Below are positions 1 to 15,100 of a stretch of 64,000 nt of DNA, piece by piece; the first letter of the stretch is position 1, and every line of letters starts with the position of its first letter. Made by a program: the position numbers and the translations under genes. The stretch spans positions 7,135,001 to 7,199,000 of the forward strand of contig NC_065888.1 in assembly GCF_905147045.1 (NCBI RefSeq), in the 5' to 3' direction. The DNA is from Nymphalis io (taxonomy: Eukaryota > Arthropoda > Insecta > Lepidoptera > Nymphalidae). The notes beneath the pieces are model-generated. The model had not been told where the DNA came from. It saw only the letters and a list, made by a program, of their open reading frames with translations, and ran no database searches.

Positions 1-176
1 CTTGGTCTTTGGCTTTGGTCTGTAAACCCAAAATCAGTCATTAAATAATTATTAAAAGCCAATTATATTACCTTGGCAAGTTTTCTTTAATTCCGTACGT
101 CTTTATTGATTTGAAGCTATTTTTAATCAATCAACAAAAAATTAACATTATATAAGTATTTTATAATCTTCAATAG

Positions 177-3100
177 ACGGAGTTAGGGCACGGAACATTT
201 ATTCGTGGATTGGAGACTACTGCGACATATGATCCTAGTACCAAGGAGTTTGTTCTCCACAGTCCCACGCTCACCTCCTACAAGTGGTGGCCCGGCGGAT
301 GTGAGTATAAATAAAATTAAAAAAAAATCATCCATGCACCAATACGAACAATAAAATTTAGTTAATCACAGTCTATTCCAACGCACGAGGGGGTAAAGAT
401 AAATAACTCTGACCTTGAATTGACATGACATCGATTCGTGAAATCCGTAAAAAAAAATGTTTTGATAGTTGGCGAAGTTGTTATTGGAGCTTTGAAAAGT
501 AAAGTATAAAGGATAAACGAGGACTTGAATGGAATAGTGTTGTTTTATAAATAAAGATAGCGAAGTTATCAGCAAATCGCAAGGATATGTAAATCTAAAG
601 TTTATTTACCGGTATATAGGTATTGAATATTATATTTTTACAAGCACTAAAACCGTACGCAAACTCACTAACTAGTTATTTTTTCAAATTATCTACTTAT
701 CATTATTATTCCAAACTTCCATTAAGGAATCTTTAATAGATGCTTTATAATAATTATTCATACACTTTATTTTTAATTCTAATCTAAGGTAAAAAATTAA
801 ATAAAAAAGGTATGATCGTGGTTAAAACCTATTTTTTGCGATAAAACCATTACCCTAAAATCAGGACTACCGCAATATTCATGGTTTGCTTCTGGTTTTA
901 ATAAATTCTATTTTTCCTCTGTCAACGATTATATTTTATTTTTGCTTGGTAATAACATATAATAAAATAGCAATTGAAGTGTTATTTTGAAAATTTGAGT
1001 AGAAAAAAAAAATGTTCGAAACATGCAAATTTATATGCTTTCCTCAAATTTTCAATACATAATGATTACGGTCGCGTTTTGATCAATAAGCGAATATTTG
1101 TGTACATTTTACGTAGTAATATTATTACGTAAAATCCCCTATAAATTTAAAGCACGTAAAGTCGTTGGTCTTACAGCTGAACTCTTTTCAGTCGTGTCGG
1201 ATAGCCGTCCCATCGCATTATGAGAGTTAGGGAATAAGGAGTGCACCTGTGTTTGCCCACACACATGTACACTATAATATCCCCTTTTTTCACTCTACAC
1301 TTATGTTGGACTCGCCGGCGCCGAGCAAGTGCCGTAATATGCACCAAAAAAACCAATGGTACCCTCTCCGCCTCTTCGGGGGTCGTCACAAGATCGCTTG
1401 CGCATAATACCGTGAGGCCCCGAACTATAATATCTCTGCGCATATTCGGTCTGGTGGACATTATTATTACTATTATTCTATTATATGAAATGTATTTTAA
1501 ACGCTGAGTCCCAGCCGGTGCATTAAAAGTTCCAAGGATATTACATCTTAAGTCATATGTTTAACAGCGCATTGACAAAAGTAACCTTGACATCTACAGG
1601 CGGTTTGCTCGTTTGCCTTTTTAAAATAATAATAATAATCCAACATCAATACTCTACACTAACTAGTCGAAGGTACCTATCCTCTTAGGTAGGCTACAGG
1701 AGAAATTGTAATAAATAGTATCAGTACCGTATGCCTTTATGACGTATCTCTTTTGATTGGAAAAAACGGTGTTATTATAATAGGGTTACAAGTCATAGCG
1801 ACATTTAATTTTGTAATTAAATGTCGCCGTGACTTCACTATAGTTAAATATAATTTGTGCGAGTATAGTTATGAGTCTATTTGTATATGTACGAGATGTA
1901 AGTGTATAAATAAAAAATCGTACGATGGAAACAATAATATAACAATGTGGTCGTTAATTCACAACATTACCTGATATTTTAATTATATTTTATTTTTCTC
2001 ACGTAATTGTTTTTTTTAAGATAAATGTAAAAAAATAGATACTAAAGTCATTGCATATTCTAAAAGTAACGGCCTCGGATATTTACCAGTACATATTTTA
2101 AATTGTTAAATTTGATTCTTAATTAAAACTGTTATGTTAGCATACTATTTACGTTATTGTACACTGATACTTTTAGTGAAAGTTATAGAAGATATAATTT
2201 CCTACGAAACAGGTTCTTGTTTCTTTCTGCAAATGACATGCTTACCCCTCCAAAGACAAAAAATTAAATATTCGGACAAACTAATCAAAAATAAATTATT
2301 AGAATCTATTTTAACGTCCTTACTTTGATTCCTTCTGGTTGGATATTTCTTAGATTGTTACGTATATAAGTAAATCGGAACATTCGCTTTTGACAAATTA
2401 TGTTCGAGAAAGTTCCACAGTTCATAATCTTATTGTTTTAAAAAATATTTATGTTTTTTGTCGAAGTAATTGATTGAACTTTATGGTTATAAAATACTGT
2501 GCTAAAAAAAAGTTCTTGTCATCAAATTAAATCGAAACATAGTTAATATTGTATAACTATTATATTCATAGATTAAAGTTATTACATGTTAATAAACCAG
2601 ACTAATTATTAAAATTATTTTGTAAATTGGTTAAGATCACTTTATAACATAATAATAATAACTATTATTATGTTATAAAGTGATTACTATTGTTAATATA
2701 TATATTGTTTAGAATATTTCCTATTCTCATATAAGGAAATGTGGTCAAATCATTTATAAAATACAAAATAAATTATAGCAGCAATACCATTCTTCGCCCG
2801 ATATATTGAGTTCGCGGCAGTTTCATAACATCGTTAGCAAATGATGGTAGACCGACCACATATAAAGCTTGTTGTTTATTTAACTAACACGTTTTGTTTT
2901 AATTTACCTTTCTAAAATTTTTTTTAATATAAATATAATATTTAAATTTAAGAACACAATGGGTATTACCTATTCTGTGTGTGGAAATTAATTCTGAAGG
3001 AAAAATGTACAATTTATTTAGTTGCTTAAAAATATAAATTTTACAAACGTTTAAATAAGCGCCTCGGTAAGGTATATTTCGTTTTATAAAAATAAAAGTA

Positions 3101-6100
3101 TTGCACTTGTAGGCTTTTGCAATAAGTATATTAGAAAATCTGGATTAACTATGTTTATTAGACTTGTATGTGTATGATATATCATATCGCTTATTCAAAA
3201 CACAGGTCGATAAAAGACAAATAAACTACTGACATTAAAGTGACGTGAGATCGAGATCTTAAATAATCTATGGTATAAATTATGAAATGAAAGAAATACA
3301 TAATTCATAAAATAGCATCGAATACGTAAATTTAAGGTTCGTTTCTCTTTAGGTACTTACTCTTATTGTTTGCTTAACATTTTCATCATCTGAGGCGTTA
3401 CAGCCGCGGGTGGGCTTTAGCCTGGTCCAGTAAATCTCTCCAGTCCGATCTACTTGTGGCTTTCGTTCTCCAACTTGTCACCCATAAGATCTTGGTGTCC
3501 CGTTCGACGCCGTCTAACCATCTGAGCTTGGGCCTGCCTCTACTTTTGCGACCCTCCGGCCGGCCTTCTAAGAAGCGTTTGGGTACTCTGGCCTCGTCCA
3601 TTCGTAATACGTGCCCTGCCCATCGCAGGCGTCCGATCTTTATGGTCCTAATGATGTTAGGTTCATCGTACATTTGATATAGCTCGTGGTTATAACGCGT
3701 ACGCCATCTGTAATTTTCTACCACAGGTCAAAAGATGCGCCTTAGTATTTTTCGAATTCGACCTAGTATTTCTTTTAATGACTAAAAAAGACTATGTTAA
3801 ATGTTGTCTTTATCTGACTGAAATTCAAATTCCAAAAGTCTCTAAAAAATTTTTGAACCGAAAAAAATCTTTATAAAATTCAATAATATTAAATGGAGAT
3901 AATGAACAGATATGCTAATAATTTAGTGATAAGACAATCAACCAAAGTTATATTAAATCCAATATCATTTAAATCGCAATATTCAATTTTTTTAGTATTA
4001 CGTTTGATTTAATTATTTGTAATATTTCTTCGAATGATTTTTTTAATATATGTTATTTTGAAATACAGACAATTAATATAATAAGAACATATTCCTAGTT
4101 CTTTGACATCTAATTTATCTCTGTGTCGTATTCAGAATTAATATAATATTGAGAATTATATATTTGTTATTTTTATGACATAATGGTAACATATTTAATA
4201 TATTTTAAGTATCTAATAAACTAAGCTTTCGTAACACTAAGTTATCATCCCATTTTTGCCGTCCATTTTGGCCTCAACGCACTATGGAGTTGAGTTCTTG
4301 CCCTTTGTGCAATCTATCCTAGAAAAATAATGAATGACCGTTTTGTTTTTATATAAATCTTAACGTCTCTTTTAATAATGAAAATTATTCATAGACAACA
4401 TTCAATATTCTAAATTCTCAACATAAATGTGATACATTTAAGGAAAAACTATCTGAAGCAAGCACAATAACTATGATACATATTTATTATATGAATTAAA
4501 AAAAAACGATATCATCTTTAGTAATCTATCTCAAGGTATTGGTTAAGTAACATTACCATTTTTAATAAACACACAATTTAATAGACACCTATATTGTAGA
4601 ATACATTACCAAAAGTACCTAATCAATGTTGTTACTTTAATTGAACTGGAGTATTTTTTTTATAAAACAGATGATAATTGAAGCGATATCAAAACGTTTT
4701 CAATAGATATACCTATTTTTAAACGTAATTAGCTGGCAGCGCATTTAAACATTTCGAAACATTCGACATTAACTTATCTACAAATATGTTTGTGTATATT
4801 CTTAATACCTACTATAAAATTAGCAGAACGGTATTATTTTTTTAATTGAAATTACCAATGCTAGTTTTTATTACATTTATACAAATGTCGTTAAAATATT
4901 TTTGGATATAAACTGTTTATTTTTCTGATAACATTTGACATGACTATTTTTCTTTATATTACTCCAATACAAATAATAAATACTCTTAGAATCTATCTAC
5001 GCTACTCGATTTTGATTGTCTTCGTAACGATAACGTAACATTTGTACTATAATATTATAAATGCGAAAGTAACTCAGTCTGTCTGACCGTCACGCTTTCA
5101 CGGCTAATCCACTGAAGCGATTTTGATTAAATTGTGTATGAAGCGAGCTTGAACGTCAACAAAAGGCATAAGTTACTTTTTTTGTACGTACAACCCCCCC
5201 TCCCCCCATAAAAACCGCCGGTGAACCCTAGTAGAGTATAAATATCGTATATGCTTCCTAGTATCATAATAAGTAGGGAATCTAATGGAAAATTCCAGAT
5301 AATTCATATCGATACCGAACACATTTATATTTTGTATGATTTAAAATGAAATAATATTGCTTTCGATTAAAATAATTACCAGATTTAGATTATTTTGTAT
5401 AAATCGTAGCAAATAGACAATCGATCAACCCATACCTATGATAATTTAATCAGCAATATTTATCGCCATTTGATTAAATATTAAAAACAGCTAATAATTA
5501 CCCTTTATATGCGAAAGAATTATACCCAAGAATTAAATTAAATCAAATAGTTATATAATAAAAAAAGCGAGAAAAGTTTCAAATCATACAAAGGCCTTAT
5601 CGCTGAGAAAGAGTACTCGCCCAGACAACCTTTAGACTCGACGTATTGATACACTGACATAGTGTTGATTAGATAAATATACATGCAAATACATATACGT
5701 AAATAAATAAATACTAACTATTATAGTTTAATAGACATAACACATAATACAAAAAGCGAAGTAATCAGATTTTATTTGTCTAGAACTTATATAGTGTATG
5801 TAAATGGTACCAACCATTCTTCTATCTTAGTTAAAATCTCTCAATTAATTATTTATAGATAATACCACGAATTCTTTATAAAAAAACATTCAAGATAAAT
5901 AAAAATTCCTCATAAATTTGATTATCGTAAACCCCAAACTCTCAATGAAATGCTTTCAAAACAACTCAGGTCAACAGTAAAAATATTTCCCTTTTTAAAT
6001 AATTTGATTGGTTGTGTTTTTCCATCTTAGTTAAAATCTCTCAATTAATTATTTATAGATAATACCACGAATTCTTTATAAAAAAACATTCAAGATAAAT

Positions 6101-9100
6101 AAAAATTCCTCATAAATTTGATTATCGTAAACCCCAAACACTCAATGAAATGCTTTCAAAACAACTCAGGTCAACAGTAAAAATATTTCCCTTTTTAAAT
6201 AATTTGATTGGTTGTGATATAAAAATATAAATTAAATAAATGTATTAAAATACAATTTTACAACGAATTAAGTGCGTATACTTAAATTGGAAATTATTTT
6301 TTTGCAAGACCATCCATCCCATGCGAATTCTGCCTACAATCTAACCATATGAATAAATACCGTACCGTACCGTAACAGCCTGTGAATGTCCCACTGCTGG
6401 GCTAAAGGCCTCCTCTCCTCTTTTTGAGGAGAAGGTTTGGAGCTTATTCCACCACGCTGCTCCAGTGCGGGTTGGTGGAATACACATGTGGCAGAATTTC
6501 GATGAAATTAGATACATGCAGGTTTCCTCACGATGTTTTCCTTCACCGAAAAGCACGAGATGAATTATAATCAGAAATTATGCACATGTAAATTCAGAGG
6601 TGCTTGCCCGGGTTTGAACCCACGTCCATCGGTTAAGATTCACGCATTCTTACCACTGGGCTATCTCGGTGAATATGAAAAAAAAAAAAAAAAATAGCTC
6701 ATTTTGAAATGGAGAATATCCGGTTGCCATTATATTTTTAAGTACATAATTAATATAGTAAGAATGTCAAAATAAGTTAATTTGTAATATTATTTTGAAT
6801 TGTTACTAGCTGATACAATTAACCCAAATCTTTCAGCATCAACTATAACGAATAAAATTTTTCTTACATTATTTACCTAAATATTTAAAAAAACTCTTAT
6901 TTCAGTGGCCCATACAGCGAATTACTGCATTGTTATGGCCCAGCTTTACACAAAAGGAAAATGCCATGGAATCCATCCGTTCATTGTCCAGCTCCGCGAT
7001 GAGGAAAATCACATGCCGCTGCCTGGCATCAAGGTTGGCGAAATTGGCGCCAAGCTTGGTATGAACGGAACAAACAATGGATTCCTAGGCTTCGATCAAG
7101 TGCGGATACCCAGGGATTACATGCTAATGAAGAATTCGAAGGTCTTAGAGGTCAGTAACAACTATTATTACCCTAGGGAGACTTGGTTAAAACAATTACA
7201 TTTATTCTTAACTTTTATTACATTTATTGACATAACTTAATAATGTTTTATAAATTTATGTTGGTAATGATTTATTTTATTATATAGGTACATATAATTA
7301 GATATTTAGATTAACGCGCTCAGGAGTCTACAAATAAACAATGCACCTTTGGCTTAAGATTTTGCATAGCTATATCTTTTTTTTTACCAAATTAACCATG
7401 AGATCTTTAATCTAAATTTGAGATGAAGACTTAAGAGATATTGTCGAAGAGATTTTGTTCTTTGAAACCAGTAAAATGAATATTGCTGTTTAATTACTAT
7501 AATTAACATTCAGCCTGTGGTAGTTGTAGTTGTCATTGCCGTGCGTATTCTCGTCTCGGTACCTCGTGTCCCTAAAAAAATCAACGAAAACAATTTCTTG
7601 GAAAGAATTTAATGCGTACAACACGTACATACAGCGTATTTTCACGCATTTATTGAAATATCTCGTAATATTTTTAAAACTGTCGATTCAAATTTCATTG
7701 TTATAAAGGCTAATAACTCAACATAGAAAACATATATTATTCATACATTCATTGTTATTTTTAGGTATTTTTGTAACCTCAGGTCAAGGTGTACCCCGAG
7801 TTATTCGTATAATATTTTACGTACAAAATAATATTATCGAGAATGTTTAGAGAGAGTTTATAATTAGTTAATACAATTAATTTAAACTGATTTATCAAAA
7901 ACGGAACTATGAAGACATTTTAATTAATTTGATAGCAGGTTTTTTTTAATATGATAATATATTTAAATGTATACATTTAAGGTAATTCACTTCAAACTAC
8001 TTTTTAATTATAGTAATGTATGTATGTATGACGCAACAAGAGAACGTTTTTTACAATAATTATAAGGAAACCCTATGTTTGTGCAATACTGGACTATGTA
8101 ATATACATAATATGTTGGTTCGTGTATTATAGATAAGTGTATGAAAGTAGACGAACAACTGGTAGGGTTTTTTTAAATAGGGAGTTTTTTTTTTTTATAT
8201 TCGCCGGGAGGGCAAATGACTCTACTCCACCTGTTGGTAAGTGGTAGTAGAGTCCAAACGCGACGACGGCCAGTACAGACGGGAAAAACGTTCTGCACTA
8301 GCCGCCTTCGCCTTGCCGGCCCGCAAGATGCCTCTTCACGCCTCGTTTGAAGGAACCCGGGTTGTAAGAGGAGGGGAACACGTCAGCTGGTAAGGAATTC
8401 CATTTTTTGGAAGTGCGACAAAGAAAGGAGTTGCCAAATTTCTTTGTTCGCGATGGAATTGATGTCACAGTTAGGCGGTGACATCGAGAACCAGCTCGCG
8501 TGGACTTAAGAAGGAAGGGGGAAGCAGGGATTAGAGAGAATAATTCCTCAGAGCACTCGCCGTGATACAGTCGATAGAAAGCGCTCAGTGCTGCTATCTC
8601 ACGACGCAATTGTAAAGGTTCAAGGGTGTTTGTGACCTTTACGTCGCCAATAATGCGTACGGCACGTCGCTGCAACCGGTCCAAGGCCTCAAGTAGGTAC
8701 TTAGCGGAGCCATCCCAAAAGTGCGAGCAATATTCCACGCAAGACCGTACCTGTGTTTTGTACAGCAGGCACAGTTGTTGTGGCGTGAAAAAGCGCCGCA
8801 CCTTGTTCAGAACTCCGAGTTTCCGTGAAGCTGTTTTTATAACAGCCTCGATGTAATCCCTTGGACTAAGGTCGCAGCGAACGTCAATCCCCAGCATGGC
8901 GATTTTGCTTTGCATCACCAGCGGAGTACCACAGAGGGAGGGAAGAGGGGAAAATGTTGACTTTTTCGCCGTGAGAGCGCATACCTGTGTTTTCTTGGCA
9001 TTAAACTCAACAAGATTATCAGAGCCCCATTTGGCGATGAGCTCTAACGTCCTATCGAGTTCAATGACAAGATTCTTCCGCCTCTCCTCAATTTCCGCTC

Positions 9101-12100
9101 GCCCAGCCACTGCGCGTCCGTGGTATCCACCATGCACTGTACTATCGTCTGCATAGCAATGTATGTTCCCAAGAGAGAGCATATCATTGATATGCAAAAG
9201 AAAGAGTGTGGGAGGTAGCACAGATCCCTGGGGGACCCCAGCATTCACTACATAGAATTGTGAAGCGCAACCATCAACTAAAACACTAAGGCTACGCTTG
9301 TGTAGGAAGCTGGCAATCCAGGTGCATAGCTGAGCAGGCAGACCATATGCCGGCAGCTTGGAGAGAAGACTTCTGTGCCAGACCCTGTCGAAAGCCTTGG
9401 AGATATCGAGGCTGACAACCAACGATTCTCCACGCTTGTCGATAGCTTCACCCCAGAGGTGCGTTACGTACGCTAGAAGATCACCTGTGGACCGTTTTGG
9501 TCGAAACCCGTATTGACGATCATTAATTAAAGAGTGATCTTCTAGGTAATGGATCAGTTGGTTGTTTAAAATCCGTTCCATCACCTTACAAAGTACTGAG
9601 GTGATAGCTATTGGCCGATAATTTGCCGGGTCAGACCGATCCCCTTTTTTGGGAACCGCTTGCACATTAGCTCTTCTCCAAGCCTCCGGCACACTTCCCG
9701 AAGAGAGAGAAAGTTGGAACAGGCGCGTTAACACAGGAGACAGCTCCGCTGCGCACTTCTTCAGCACTATGGCTGGTATTCCATCGGGACCGCTAGCTTT
9801 CCGTACATCAAGTGATTGCAGCTCCGCACGCACATCACGTTGCCTGATTTTAATGTCAGGCATCGTATGGCCACATGCAGGTATTGTAGGTGGCAGTGCA
9901 CTACAATCATCGATGACGGAATTGTCGGCAAAGAGTTTAGCCAGGAGATCAGCTTGCTCTTGCGGACTGTGAGCTAGCGATCCGTCCGGATTTCTGAGCG
10001 GTGGCAGCGAAGGTTGGCAGAAATTGTTTTGCACAGACTTGGTCAGACGCCAGAAGCTACGGGAGCCCCTAGGATGCGAAACAAGGTCATGACCAATCTG
10101 TACAATGCGCTGTGCATCCGCTCTCGTGTATGCCTTTCTACAGGACTTGGAATTTTTATTATAGTTTGCTTTCAGTGAGTCAATGTTAGATGCCCCGCTA
10201 ATGCAGCCGTTGATCCACTTGCGATATGCCGCCTGCTTAGCTGATACAGCATAGGCACATTCACGAGTGAACCAACGGTTACGCGTACTCCTACTGACGA
10301 GATCTGAGCTAGGAATGTAGTATTCCATTCCCAGCATGATCTCGCCAGCAACAGCAGCGGCACTAGCTGTCGGGTCATTCCCACTGAAGCAACGTTCCTT
10401 CCAAGGGACCGACGCATAGTAATCGCGCATACCGTCCCAATCCGCCGACTTATAGTGCCAAACGCGACGTTTGCATACCGCTAGTGGCGGCAGCTTGGCC
10501 TGTGGCACTCTGGTAGAAATAAGGCTGTGATCCGAAGAGCCAAGAGGAGCCTGAACCACAACCTGATATTCCACCGGGTGAGAAGTCAGCAGAAGGTCCA
10601 GTAGAGAAGGTGCTTGCCCATCAATGTCTGGGATCCTGGTGGGCTGATCAACCAGTTGGGTCAAGTCATGTGTGAGAGCAAAAGCATGAGCAGTCCTTCC
10701 AGCATGGTCAGTTTTGAGGGATTTCAACCAGGATTCGTGGTGAGCATTAAAATCCCCCAAAAACACCAATTCCGCGTTAGGAAATTGCTCTTGCGCAGCA
10801 TCTGCCACCCGACTAAGATGGTCAAATAATCGGCTTGTCTCCAAGTCACCATTGTGGGATCTGTAGAGGCACACGTAGACTCGGCTCTGACGAACCAGGT
10901 CCACACGTACCACCAACATGGAGAAGGAGGGGTCCTCCAAGCAGCGCAGTCGGTGACAGCAAACATCCGTCCTGACGAACAAGCATACTCCGGCTTTCGC
11001 TTTGAAGGATTCTTCAAGCGTGTAGCCGGGATAATTAAGGTAGCTGGTATCGGCAGGACGGAGTATTTGTGTCTCCGTGAGAAACAACATTGCTGGCCGT
11101 GCTGTCTCGAGATGGTGGTGGACAGCGTTGAGGTTAGTGTGGAGTCCTCGGATGTTAGAGAACTCGACCTCAAACAGCGAGGGTATGGTGGGGGTGTGCA
11201 CCGCTGTACGACCGTTATTTCTGTTTTGTTGCGCCATTTGGGAAAAATAGAATGGAAAAGAGACGTGAAGCGAGCGATGTATTGCCACGATAGGGATGGG
11301 CAAAGCGTGGAGGCGTGTTTCCCCAAGTGGTTGCCAAAAGGAAAAATACACTGACCCGCCGGACGGAAGGGCCCCCGAACCCCCCCGGAAGTGGCCGCCG
11401 GGACCCCACCTACCGGTCACCAACCGGCACGACGGTCCACCCCGAGATTATGCGTGGCCTGGTGGGGCAGCCTCACGAGCTGGTTAGGCACGCTCGGGCC
11501 CCTGTACTATGCCACGGGCGGCCAGCGGAACAGCCGTTTCTTCGGGTCTCCCTGTCCGGCAGGTCAATACAGTTTCCCTCGGCATTGGTTCAACAGCCGT
11601 GTCCAATTGGACCAACACCCATCGTGGCAATACTCGCTCGGGCTCTGGCTGTACGCTGGCTGACCTCGAAACGCGGCTGCAAGCCACTTCACGAGTTTTT
11701 CACCATGCGTACGGTGGTAACAAGCCAGGCGGATGTTAGCATCCTACCACCAGATGAGCAGATGGTCGCTCAGATATCCCTTAGTCGCCTCTTACGACAC
11801 CCATGGGAAAGAGAGGGGCAGTGAAATGTATTCTTTCTCCGTCACTGCACGGATTATATTAGTGCATTTTATGGTTTCTTTGATGTCTGTTGGTAAACTT
11901 TTTTATGTACTGACAAATGGCTCACCTGATGTTAATAGTGACAAACGCCTATAGACATTGGAGATGTAATGAATATTAGCCAATGCCCCACAAACCTTGA
12001 GAACAAAGAAGAAGATGTAATGTCCCTTGCGCCTGTTACATTGACTCACCTTTCAAACCGGAACAACAATACTAAATATTAGCTGTTTGGCGGTAGAATA

Positions 12101-15100
12101 TGGCTGCTGAGTAGATGGTACCTACCAAGACAGACTTGCACAAAGCCCACCAAATAAATGTAAGTTTAGTTAACATTGTTGTATTATCTTTAATATTTTT
12201 GTAGTATCTCAACATGTCTGTTAAATGTTAAACAATATAGAAGTCAATTTATCGAAAATTTTCCTGGAAAACTGTTTAATAATAAAAATTGTTGTAATCT
12301 GTTCCAATGCGTTGACGTGACGATGACAGGATTTTGTTGAACGTACCTCAAAATGATTATATCATATTAATGATGTGTTTTTCATTTTAAAATATATAAC
12401 TATATTTTACATTAAAATACTACAAAAAAAAACTTATCTTAGTTTCGTTTCTCACGTCAATTTTGATTAATTAAGCGATTTATTTGATTTATAACTGGTG
12501 GTTGAGCTTTGTGCAAGCTCGTCTGGGTAGGTCCTCCACTCATCAGATATTCTACCGCAAAACAGCAGTACTTGGTATTGTTGTGTTCTGATTTGAAGGG
12601 TGAGTGAGCCAGTGTAATTACAGGCACAAGGGACATAACATATTAGTTCCCTAGGTTGGTAGCGCTTTGGTGATGTAAGCGATGGTTAACATTTCATACA
12701 ATGCCAATGTGTATGGGCGTTGGTGACCACTTACCATCAGGTGGCCCATCATTCTCGTATTCTTTAAAAAAAATAACAGAAAATTTGAGAAATATCTTTA
12801 CCACTGGTAATATTTTCGTTTTTTATGTTGCTAATTGCTATTGTTAACGTTTTATACAAGTTAAGTGCTTTTTATTTGTGCACTATGTGTACACATGGAC
12901 GCTGTTGTCGCATAGCTCTTACGCGATGTTTGTGTTAATTATATATCTCACCATGTTTTTAAGGCCTTTTTGACATAATATAAACATTTTTTCATGTGCT
13001 TAATTTGCGATTATAATTTATCTCGTGCTTGACGGTGAAGGAAAACATCGTGAGAAAACCTGCATGTGTCTAATTTTATTGAAATAATGTCACATGTGTA
13101 TTCTACCAACCCGCATTGAAGCAGCGTGGTGGAATAAGATTTAAACCTTTCTCCTCGAAAAGGGAGAACATAACATTGACTCACTGAAAGCAAACTACAA
13201 TAAAAATTCCAAGTCCTGTAGGAAGGCATACACGAGAGCGGATGCACAGCGCATTGTACAGATTGGTCATGACCTTATTTCGCATCCTAGGGGCTCCTGT
13301 AGCTTCTGGCGTCTGACCAAGTCTGTGCAAAACAATTTCTGCCAACCTTCGCTGCCACCGCTCAGAAATCCGGACGGATCGCTAGCTCACAGTCCGCAGG
13401 AGAAAGCCGACCTCCTGGCTAAACTCTTTGCCGACAACTCTGTGATCGATGATTGTAGTGCGCAGCCACCAACAATACCTTCATGTGGCCACACGATGCC
13501 TGACATCAAAATCAGGCAACGTGATGTGCGTGCGGAGCTGCAATCACTCGATATACGGAAAGCTAGCGGTCCCGATGGAATACCAGCCATTGTGCTGAAG
13601 AAGTGCGCAGCGGAGCTGTCTCCTGTGTTAACGCGCCTGTTTCAATTTTCTCTCTCTTCGGGATGTGTGCCGGAGGCTTGGAGAAGAGCTAATGTGCAAG
13701 CGGTTCCCAAAAAAGGGGATCGGTCTGACCCGGCAAATTATCGGCCAATAGCTATCACCTCAGTACTTTGTAAGGTGATGGAACGGATTTTAAACAACCA
13801 ACTGATCCATTATCTAGAAGATCACTGTCTAATTAATGATCGTCAGTACGGATTTCGACCAAAACGGTCCACAGGTGATCTTCTAGCGTACGTAACGCAC
13901 CTCTGGGGTGAAGCTATCGACAAGCATGGAGAATCGTTGGCTGTCAGCCTCGATATCTCCAAGGCTTTCGACAGGGTCTGGCACAGAAGTCTTCTCTCCA
14001 AGCTACCGGCATATGGTCTGCCTGCTCAGCTATGCACCTGGATTGCCAGTTTCCTACACAACCGTAGCCTTCGTGTTTTAGTAGATGGTTGCGCTTCACA
14101 ATTCTATGTAGTGAATGCTGGCGTCCCCCAGGGATCTGTGCTATCTCCCACACTCTTTCTTTTGCATATCAATGATATGCTCTCTCTTGGGAACATACAT
14201 TGCTATGCAGATGATAGTACAGTGCATGGTGGATACCACGGACGCGCAGTGGCTGGGCGGGCGGAAACTGAGGAGAGGCGGGAGAATCTTGTCATTGAAC
14301 TCGATAGGACATTAGAGCTCATCGCCAAATGGGGTTCTGATAATCTTGTTGAGTTTAATGCCAAGAAAACACAGGTGTGCGCTCTCACAGCGAAAAAGTC
14401 ACCATTTTACCCTCATCCCTCCCTCTGTGGCACACCGCTGATGATACAAAGCAAAATCGCCATGCTGGGGATGGACGTTCGCTGCGACCTTAGTCCAAGG
14501 GATTACATCGAGGCTATTATAAAAACAGCTTCACGAAAACTCGGAGTTCTGAACAAGGTGCGGCGTTTTTTCACGCCACAACAACTGTGCCTGTTATACA
14601 AAACACAGGTACGGTCTTGCGTTGAATATTGCTCGCACCTTTGGGATGGCTCCGCTAAGTACCTAATGGAGGCCTTGGACCGTTTGCAGCGACGTGCAGT
14701 ACGCATTATTGGCGACGTAAAGGTCACAAACACCCTTGAACCTTTACAATTGCGTCGCGAGATAGCAGCACTGAGCGCTTTCTATCGTCTGTATCACGGC
14801 GAGTGCTCTGAGGAATTATTCTCTCTAATTCCTGCTTCCCCCTTCCTTCTTAAGTCCACGCGAGCTGGTTCTCGATGTCACCGCCTAACTGTGACATCAA
14901 TTCCATCGCGCACAAAGAAATTTGGCAACTCCTTTCTTTGCCGCACTACCAAAGAATGGAATTCCTTACCAGCTCACGTGTTCCCCTCCTCTTACAACCC
15001 GGGTTCCTTCAAACGAGGCGTGAAGAGGCATCTTGCGGGCCGGCATGGCAGGGACGGCTAGTACAGAACATTCTTCCCGACTGTACTGGCCGTCGTCGCG

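Larger units (their letters stand above)
301..6905 (+). other. ACOX intron, AT-rich with scattered repeats
   Basis: First intron seen in the ACOX gene (donor gtgagt, acceptor ttcag). It holds a nested SINE/LINE patch, a LINE 3' fragment, a palindrome at 2636-2684, an unclassified interspersed repeat near 5041, a 193-bp direct duplication and a tRNA-derived SINE, all listed separately. The rest (about 301-1140, 1500-3380, 3730-5040 and 6680-6905) is AT-rich DNA in which I see no gene. Confidence 0.8.
8187..11855 (-). mobile_element. Near full-length single-ORF LINE (Jockey/CR1-like), copy 1
   Basis: Minus-strand element of about 3.7 kb. The 5' leader (11855 down to about 11240) starts with a structured motif also present on the RTE element. 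One ORF follows, then a short 3' UTR (TTTGGACTCTACTACCACTT, ACCAACAGGTGGAGTAGAG) and an A-tail ending near 8187. I see no separate ORF1. I could not find a convincing target-site duplication. The second copy (13168-15178) is about 95% identical at protein level by my count, so the family moved recently. Confidence 0.85.

Noticed and set aside
6600..6669. Possible tRNA gene on the minus strand
   Set aside because: Same reasoning: tRNA-like promoter boxes at the 5' end of a SINE with a long non-tRNA body.
10854..11824. Plus-strand open frames of 166-169 codons over the LINE 5' end
   Set aside because: They are antisense shadows of the LINE ORF and its GC-rich leader, with no recognisable domain.
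11771..11855. HDV-like self-cleaving ribozyme
   Set aside because: CTAAGGG resembles the joining strand of HDV-like ribozymes, but I could not place the required P2 and P3 helices together with the 7-bp stem. Kept as a structured leader, not called a ribozyme.
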